DNA of 64,000 bases, taken from positions 6,592 to 70,591 of the forward strand of contig JAFWOX010000124.1 of NCBI GenBank assembly GCA_017545325.1, read 5' to 3'. Below the pieces are notes generated by a model. That model ran no database searches. It was not told the DNA's origin and saw nothing but the letters and a program-made list of their open reading frames with translations. Shown here piece by piece: positions 59,751-64,000 of the stretch (the stretch's first letter is position 1; each line of letters opens with the position of its first letter). A program made the position numbers and the translations under genes. This DNA is from Oscillospiraceae bacterium. Lineage in GTDB: Bacteria > Bacillota_A > Clostridia > Oscillospirales > Oscillospiraceae.

Positions 59751-59794
59751 GCGCAGTTCATCCCAAATTCAGTATGGGGTAACTGCGCCTTTTT
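59751..59794 (+). terminator. Attenuator between leader peptide and erm
   Basis: GCGCAGTT (59751-59758) pairs with AACTGCGC (59781-59788), with CATCCC/GGGGT extending the stem, followed by CTTTTTG. A ribosome halted on the leader would cover the 5' arm and prevent termination. This is transcription attenuation, in contrast to the translation attenuation of classic ermC. Confidence 0.78.
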
Positions 59795-59825
59795 GCGTCA
59801 ATCGAATTGCAAGAGGTGTATTTTT

Positions 59826-60599
59826 ATGCGCAAAAACAGCCAGAATATACCATATTCTGTGTCTCAGAATTATTTGACCAGCAAGAAAACCATAAAACGC
59901 TTGATTAGAATTGCAAAGCTTGACAGCTCCGACACTGTTTTGGAAATCGGGGCAGGAAAGGGACACATCACCCGGGTCCTTGCGGAGACTTGCAGACAAG
60001 TCATCAGCTATGAAGTTGATCCAAGGCTTTACGTAAGCTTAAAGCGAAATAACCTTGAAAATGTTACGCTAATCGGTGGCGATTTTTTACAAGCTCGCTT
60101 GCCCAGTGGGCCGTATCGAGTTTTTGCAAACATACCCTTTTCCAGAACTACAGAGATTATAAAGAAGTTGACCTGCGGTGATTCCCTGCCGAAAGACTGT
60201 TGGCTGATTGTAGAGAAAGGCGCAGCAAAGAGATTTTGTGGCAAGCCGCATGAAAGTTTGCAGTCTTTGTTGATAAAGCCGTTCTTTGAAACCGAAATAT
60301 GCTATTATTTCCAGAGAGAGGACTTCCATCCGGCTCCTCGGGTTGACGTTGTAATGCTTCACCTCTTACGAAAAGAAAAACCCGATATTGCATTACAACA
60401 ACGGAAGGCCTATGAGTTCTTTCTCAGATCCTGTCTTCAACATTATTTTGGTAGTCGCAGGACATTATTGTCATTACGCCAAGCGAACATGGCCCTTAGA
60501 AATGCAGGTTTACCCGGAATACATGGGCAATCGAAAACCATGCTATATGTGCAGTGGCTCTGCCTGTTTCGATGGTGGACATATGGACATGGACAATAA
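59826..60599 (+). CDS. rRNA adenine N6-methyltransferase, Erm family
   Basis: 257 aa SAM-dependent methyltransferase. N-terminal SQNYLTSKKTIKRL, SAM motif VLEIGAGKGHITRVLAE, acidic turn YEVDPRL, and catalytic N-I-P-F in FANIPFSRTTEIIKKLT. These fit Erm proteins that methylate 23S rRNA A2058 and give macrolide-lincosamide-streptogramin B resistance; KsgA would be longer-N and differ around NIPY. Start ATG follows AGAGGTG. The gene is AT-rich against GC-rich neighbours, so recently acquired. Confidence 0.88.
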   Translation: MRKNSQNIPYSVSQNYLTSKKTIKRLIRIAKLDSSDTVLEIGAGKGHITRVLAETCRQVISYEVDPRLYVSLKRNNLENVTLIGGDFLQARLPSGPYRVFANIPFSRTTEIIKKLTCGDSLPKDCWLIVEKGAAKRFCGKPHESLQSLLIKPFFETEICYYFQREDFHPAPRVDVVMLHLLRKEKPDIALQQRKAYEFFLRSCLQHYFGSRRTLLSLRQANMALRNAGLPGIHGQSKTMLYVQWLCLFRWWTYGHGQ

Positions 60600-60795
60600 C
60601 GCTGAATCATGCTACTATTTTCTACAAAAGATAATACGATTACGAAAAAGAGTGTTCCTGCTTTAGCTCTTCTCATATATTTACGACCTTCCTGTCACTT
60701 TCAAAACTTGTTAGAATAATGACACACTTACGCCAAGCAAACAACCGAGCTTCTGATTTATATGGCTTCTATTGTAAGTGCATTTTCAAGAGAAA

Positions 60796-60845
60796 CCCCT
60801 AAAGGTTTTCCATCCTAGAAAAGGATGTTCGGAAAACCTTTGGGG
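60796..60845. other. Large two-part hairpin
   Basis: CCCC(T)AAAGGTTTTCC pairs with GGAAAACCTTTGGGG around an inner hairpin ATCCT-AGAAA-AGGAT. No T-run follows on either strand. May be an end structure of a mobile element or a 3' stabiliser for erm. Confidence 0.6.
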
Positions 60846-60911
60846 GCTACTTCGTTGTGTGCTGGCTTCTGGAAGTCGTAAAAAAGGACGGGAACTGCGG
60901 TAGCGTCCCTA

Positions 60912-60984
60912 TGTCAATGGGGACGGTTCTGATCGACACATTGACTCCCCTGTATTGTGTCTATTAGAACCGTCCCCATTGACA
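60912..60984. repeat. Inverted-repeat element, right copy
   Basis: TGTCAATGGGGACGGTTCT and AGAACCGTCCCCATTGACA are perfect 19-base inverted arms around a 35-base core. The arm sequence resembles short repeats widespread in Firmicutes that are moved by REP-type or other transposases. No transposase lies in the window. Confidence 0.8.
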
Positions 60985-61109
60985 CATATCGGAAATTGTG
61001 TGATCCGCAACCATTATTCTTCTTCAGTCTTAAGTCTTCAGTATTCAATTAGAAAATCCTGTCACTGATTAATGAATAATGAAAACTTAAAGCTTAAGAA
61101 TGAAAAATA

Positions 61110-61155
61110 CAAAGCGAAAATCCCGCCGATTATCGTCGACAGGATTTTCGCTTTG
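61110..61155 (-). terminator. Terminator of the lipoprotein gene
   Basis: CAAAGCGAAAATCC pairs perfectly with GGATTTTCGCTTTG over 18 bases; the minus strand then reads TATTTTTCATTC. Confidence 0.75.
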
Positions 61156-61216
61156 CAGTAATCGGTTAAAACTCCTACTTTTCGGGGAAAGTGCATTTTT
61201 ACGCACATATTCCCAA

Positions 61217-61747
61217 TTATTTCTTGCATACGTACAACCATTCTCCGAAATTCAGATAAATGGCGCTTTCGTCAGCAGTATCAACGTCAAAACCGAACTC
61301 CTCAAATGAAACCTCCCCGGGGATGTCCGCAGCGGACGGCAGTTTCGCCAGATAATGCATATAACGCACGGACGGGTCATGTTCTGCCGAGCTGGTCCCG
61401 ATATAGCTCCAGGTAAACCCATAGCTCTGCTCGTCGTCGGTGAGAGCTCCGGACAGATCGTTGTTCAGTCTCAGAACAAGCGAAAGCTCGTCATCCTGCT
61501 TGATCAGGCCTTTTTCCGAATTGTATCCAAAGACCCCCGACCAGTCGCCGACTACCTTTGATTCTTCCGCATTTGCAGTCGGCACAGGCTTAGTCTGCGG
61601 CTGCGTCACAGTCGCTGCAGGCTCCTCCTGGGCGGTACGGATAATGACTCCGCAGCCGGCAAAGGCAGCAGAAACAAACAGGAGTAAAGCCGCAAAGGCA
61701 GGAGCCCATTTTCGTTTTGTCCTGTACGCGACACCGATCCCCTTCAT
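61217..61747 (-). CDS. Small lipoprotein of unknown function
   Basis: 176 aa. Signal with positively charged start (MKGIGVAYRTKRKW), hydrophobic core AALLLFVSAAF and lipobox FAGC. A Thr/Pro/Glu tether follows, then about 115 residues beginning VVGDWSGVFGYNSEKG that look like a small beta-barrel ligand domain. Start ATG follows GGGAGAAGG. Not recognised further. Confidence 0.78.
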   Translation of the reverse strand: MKGIGVAYRTKRKWAPAFAALLLFVSAAFAGCGVIIRTAQEEPAATVTQPQTKPVPTANAEESKVVGDWSGVFGYNSEKGLIKQDDELSLVLRLNNDLSGALTDDEQSYGFTWSYIGTSSAEHDPSVRYMHYLAKLPSAADIPGEVSFEEFGFDVDTADESAIYLNFGEWLYVCKK

Positions 61748-61780
61748 CAGCCTTCTCCCCCTATCGGAAGAAATATGTCC

Positions 61781-62155
61781 TCAGGTCTGGTTCTTCTCAT
61801 TTTTGATCCACCAACCGTTCCCGTTACGATAACCGTGTTTCTCCATGTACGACTCGATTTGCGCATAGCGGCCTTTCGCGTCCGGGAGTACTCCCTTTCC
61901 CTTCAGTCGGGTCAAGCACTCCTGCACCAGTTCCTCCTCCAGCTCATCCCAATCATAGAAGATGACCTCCAACCATGGATCGTCTGACTCGGAGCTCTCC
62001 GCCATCAGACAGGCTGTTCGATTGCAAACCTGGGCCAATAACTCAGCAAGGCTTTCATCATTCTGATTCTCGCTGAACCACTCCCGGACGTCATCCGGTC
62101 GAATGGACGGGAATTTGTATGTATTCAGCCTGTCCCACATCTCTTCTTTTGTCAT
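61781..62155 (-). CDS. Hypothetical acidic protein
   Basis: 124 aa starting MTKEEMWDRLNTYKFPSIRPD. Acidic and soluble, with WLEVIFYDWDELEEELVQECL and a basic Asn-rich end. No clear Shine-Dalgarno site lies ahead of this ATG, so the start is uncertain; the frame extends upstream toward the tRNA terminator. No family recognised. Gap to the next gene is 33 bases. Confidence 0.6.
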   Translation of the reverse strand: MTKEEMWDRLNTYKFPSIRPDDVREWFSENQNDESLAELLAQVCNRTACLMAESSESDDPWLEVIFYDWDELEEELVQECLTRLKGKGVLPDAKGRYAQIESYMEKHGYRNGNGWWIKNEKNQT

Positions 62156-62208
62156 GATACTTATGCTGCCGTTTTTCCCGTTCTGCAGCAACGGATAAAA
62201 TGATTGTG

Positions 62209-62248
62209 ATGACAAAAGCCGCTTGCGTCTGCAAGCGGCTTTTGTCAT
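62209..62248 (-). terminator. Terminator of the tRNA cluster
   Basis: ATGACAAAAGCCGCTTGC pairs perfectly with its complement over a GTCT loop (18-bp stem). Its last base coincides with the final A of the encoded CCA end of tRNA-Val. Confidence 0.8.
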
Positions 62249-62324
62249 GGTGGAGACTAATGGGCTCGAACCATCGACCTCATGCGTGTGAAGCATGCGC
62301 TCTAACCAGCTGAGCTAAGCCTCC
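62248..62324 (-). tRNA. tRNA-Val (anticodon CAC)
   Basis: Starts GGAGGCTTAGCTCAGC, anticodon arm CATGC-TTCACAC-GCATG, T-loop TTCGAGC, ends AGTCTCCA plus encoded CCA. Cloverleaf complete. Confidence 0.92.
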
Positions 62325-62329
62325 GAATG

Positions 62330-62404
62330 TGGTGACCCGTACGGGACTCGAACCCATGTTACCGCCGTGAAAGGGCGGTGTCTTAACCACTTGACCAACG
62401 GGCC
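62330..62404 (-). tRNA. tRNA-Glu (anticodon TTC)
   Basis: Starts GGCCCGTTGGTCAAGTGG, anticodon arm CCGCC-CTTTCAC-GGCGG, ends ACGGGTCA plus encoded CCA. Five bases from tRNA-Val. Confidence 0.93.
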
Positions 62405-62424
62405 ATTTATCTGGGCTCGCGCCC

Positions 62425-62449
62425 CGCGCCGGGGACCTGCCCCGGCGCG
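62425..62449. other. Hairpin between tRNA-Met and tRNA-Glu
   Basis: CGCGCCGGGG-ACCTG-CCCCGGCGCG, 10-bp perfect stem. Likely a processing or spacer structure in the tRNA precursor. Confidence 0.6.
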
Positions 62450-62457
62450 AAGCAGCC

Positions 62458-62534
62458 TGGTAGCGGCGACTGGATTTGAACCGGTGACACTTCGGGTATG
62501 AACCGAATGCTCTAGCCAACTGAGCTACGCCGCC
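62458..62534 (-). tRNA. tRNA-Met (anticodon CAT), elongator type
   Basis: Starts GGCGGCGTAGCTCAGTTGG, anticodon arm TTCGG-TTCATAC-CCGAA, ends CGCCGCTA plus CCA. A paired first acceptor position argues against initiator tRNA. A tRNA-Ile with modified CAT cannot be excluded by eye. Confidence 0.88.
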
Positions 62535-62549
62535 GAGTCAGCAACGTGA

Positions 62550-62578
62550 ATTATATCCGATGGGAAACCGCTTGTCAA
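62550..62578 (-). promoter_or_regulatory. Promoter of the tRNA cluster
   Basis: Perfect consensus on the minus strand: TTGACA (62573-62578), 17 bases, TATAAT (62550-62555), 15 bases ahead of tRNA-Met. Confidence 0.88.
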
Positions 62579-62607
62579 GCCCAAACTCGGGAAATCGGCG
62601 CTTTTTT

Positions 62608-63342
62608 TCAGTCCTCCCCGTACACGGGCGGAAGGCGGAGCTTATGGGCCGCGGCGGCATGGCGGCGGGCAATGATGGCCTCCGCCTCCGGCCGCACCGG
62701 CTGACCGGCCATGACCCGGCTGATCTCCTCATAGGTGACGCCCATTTCCTTCTCGTCCGTCTGCCCCTCGAAGAGGCCGGCGGAGGGGGCCTTGGTGAGG
62801 ATGGCCTCCGGCGCGCCCAGGTACCGGAGGAATTCATACACCTCCGCCACGGTCAGATCCCCGATGGGGTTGAAGTCGCAGGCTCCGTCCCCCCACTTGG
62901 TAAAGTACCCCACATAGCGCTCGCACAGGTTCCCCGTGCCCGCCACCAGGCGGTTCTCCGCCGCCGCCACGGCGTACAGGGCCGCCATGCGCAGCCGGGG
63001 GTTCAGGTTGGTGGAGGCGGCGGCATTCAGCTCCGTCACCGGCTCCAGGAGCTGCACGAAGAGCCGTTTCAGCTCCGTCAGGTCCAGCTTCCGGCAGGGG
63101 ATGCCGAATTTCTCCGCCACCTCCAGGCCGTCCGCCATATCCTCCTCATAATTCCGCCGGCTCTCGCAGGGCATGGCGATGCCCACCGTATTCTCGCAGG
63201 CCATACGGCACAGGATGCCCACCAGGGCGGAATCCTTTCCCCCGCTGTTGCCGTAGACGATGCCCGACGCCCCGGAAGCGGCCAGCCTCTCCCGGATAAA
63301 GGCGATCCGGGCTTCCGTTTCCCTTCGGTAATCCCGCATCAT
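62608..63342 (-). CDS. nadE: NAD+ synthase (ammonia-dependent type)
   Basis: 244 aa. Adenylates nicotinic acid adenine dinucleotide and amidates it. P-loop GNSGGKDSALVG near residue 35; GTGNLCERYVGYFTKWGDGACDFNPIGDLT is family-specific (shown only in part here as NLCERYVGYFTKWGDGACDF). No glutaminase domain, so it uses free ammonia or a partner. Start ATG at 63342 follows AAAGGGG; GTG two codons upstream is less likely. It adds to the ammonia/glutamine theme of the window but is far from the main island. Confidence 0.93.
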   Translation of the reverse strand: MMRDYRRETEARIAFIRERLAASGASGIVYGNSGGKDSALVGILCRMACENTVGIAMPCESRRNYEEDMADGLEVAEKFGIPCRKLDLTELKRLFVQLLEPVTELNAAASTNLNPRLRMAALYAVAAAENRLVAGTGNLCERYVGYFTKWGDGACDFNPIGDLTVAEVYEFLRYLGAPEAILTKAPSAGLFEGQTDEKEMGVTYEEISRVMAGQPVRPEAEAIIARRHAAAAHKLRLPPVYGED

Positions 63343-63507
63343 GAACACCCCTTTTTCTGGATATATGCCTTTATATCATATCCCCGGCGGAAAAGCAACG
63401 GCAGCGGAAAAACCACCTGTATATCCTCAACTCAGGATAATGCCTTCAGGCCCCGGAAAGCAAGGCGGGACAAGGGATTTGGGATTGACATTCCCATCCC
63501 GCGGAAT

Positions 63508-63513
63508 TACAAT
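63508..63513 (+). promoter_or_regulatory. -10 of promoter for the 2Fe-2S protein gene
   Basis: TACAAT, 17 bases behind TTGACA (63485-63490). TATAAT four bases further down could be an alternative at a poor distance. GGAGG precedes the start at 63575. Confidence 0.6.
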
Positions 63514-63574
63514 ATAATGTATCGGAATCTACCTATCGATCCCTAAATACATACCCGAATATGGAGGTCAACTC

Positions 63575-64000
63575 ATGGACGAGAAGAAAGCAAGCGTGGG
63601 CATGCGGGTGACCCAGGAAGCCGCAAGCAGCCAGGCTGCCGCCGCGATCAGCGCCATGCCTGCCGCCCTCACCCAGTTCCGCTGCCCCATCTGCGGCCGC
63701 TATTTCCTCAGCTATACGGAGCTGGTGGAGCATTATTCCGCCGAGCATCCGGACAGCGTCGCCCCCATCACCGTGACCCTCACCGTAAACGGAAAGACCT
63801 GCGAAATGCTGCTGGAGCCCCAGTGGACCCTGAAGCAGGCCCTCCAGTTCCGGCTGGGTCTCACCGGCGCCAAGCACATGTGCGACCGGGGCGCCTGCGG
63901 CTCCTGCACCGTGATCATGGACGGACGGCCCGTGCTCTCCTGCCAGATGCTGGCCGCCGAGTGCGAGGGCGCCAGCATCCAGACCGTGGAGGGCATCGCC
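63575..64000 (+). CDS. 2Fe-2S ferredoxin-domain protein with N-terminal C2H2-like zinc finger, 3' end outside window
   Basis: 142 codons visible. After about 34 residues comes CPICGRYFLSYTELVEHYSA with EH following: C-x2-C-x12-H-x4-H, the spacing of a C2H2 finger. Then VTLTVNGKTCEMLLEPQWTL and CDRGACGSC..VLSC give the 2Fe-2S domain of xanthine dehydrogenase/aldehyde oxidoreductase small subunits. Start ATG at 63575 follows GGAGG. A molybdenum hydroxylase operon may continue beyond the window. Confidence 0.87.
   Translation, partial: MDEKKASVGMRVTQEAASSQAAAAISAMPAALTQFRCPICGRYFLSYTELVEHYSAEHPDSVAPITVTLTVNGKTCEMLLEPQWTLKQALQFRLGLTGAKHMCDRGACGSCTVIMDGRPVLSCQMLAAECEGASIQTVEGIA

Larger units (their letters stand above)
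60600..61216. other. Intergenic region with hairpins and repeat
   Basis: About 617 bases without a gene. Contains a large two-part hairpin (60796-60845), the right inverted-repeat element (60912-60984) and a 14-bp terminator stem (61110-61155). The stretch 60600-60790 shows nothing definite. Confidence 0.7.

Noticed and set aside
59826..60599. KsgA (16S rRNA dimethyltransferase) for the methyltransferase gene
   Set aside because: Leader peptide, attenuator, foreign base composition and the NIPF context fit Erm better than the housekeeping enzyme.
60388..60666. 92-codon frame at the 3' end of erm as a separate gene or frameshifted tail
   Set aside because: The erm frame itself runs to 60599 with normal length, and the other frame has no ribosome site.

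Overview
The window reads as chromosomal DNA of a GC-rich anaerobic Firmicute, most likely a member of the Clostridia. The evidence is a type III glutamine synthetase, LL-diaminopimelate aminotransferase, an FMN enoyl-ACP reductase (FabK), many 4Fe-4S proteins, a glycyl-radical-enzyme activase, and strong Shine-Dalgarno sites with TTGACA/TATAAT promoters. Species cannot be named from sequence alone. Gene models were read by eye, and starts were chosen from ribosome binding sites.

1-20 kb is a nitrogen/glutamine island. On the minus strand lie glnN (GS III), an ammonium transporter fused to a PII domain, purC, purF and asnB. On the plus strand lie a five-gene split glutamate synthase, guaA, dapF and dapL. 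Then follow pyrG (minus), a short type I glutamine synthetase and an ANTAR-domain RNA-binding regulator. Five glutamine amidotransferases, two glutamine synthetases and GOGAT are therefore together. glnN, the GOGAT operon and pyrG each start with the same leader: a consensus promoter, then a hexaloop hairpin (A at loop position 1, G at 4) that competes with a terminator. This is the expected target type of an ANTAR antiterminator, and such a protein is encoded beside them.

20.2-31.1 kb is a type II fatty acid synthesis operon (acpP fabK fabD fabG accB fabZ accC accD accA fabF fabF2) ending in an acyl-CoA synthetase and lacking fabH. 31-37.3 kb is mixed: an orphan glycyl-radical activase, a lipoprotein, an acetyltransferase, a two-domain UGSC-like protein, a REP-like element between two identical hairpins, and a nucleotide-sugar-type epimerase.

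37.3-56 kb is accessory and probably catabolic: a long MoaF-like protein, two UroD/methyltransferase-family proteins, an Opp transporter operon, a LysR regulator, an orphan solute-binding lipoprotein, an FAD oxidoreductase, a QueG-like iron-sulfur protein and a two-subunit aconitase X. 56-59.4 kb holds nagB and small housekeeping-type genes. 59.5-61 kb is an AT-rich insert: an erm-type rRNA methyltransferase behind an 8-codon leader peptide (MAFIRRRR) and an attenuator, bracketed by two copies of an inverted-repeat element. 61-64 kb has two small unknown genes, tRNA-Met/Glu/Val, nadE, and a truncated 2Fe-2S protein carrying an N-terminal C2H2-like zinc finger.

A dispersed ~165 bp repeat (5.1 and 37.3 kb) keeps three stems while their sequences change, which points to selection on a folded form.
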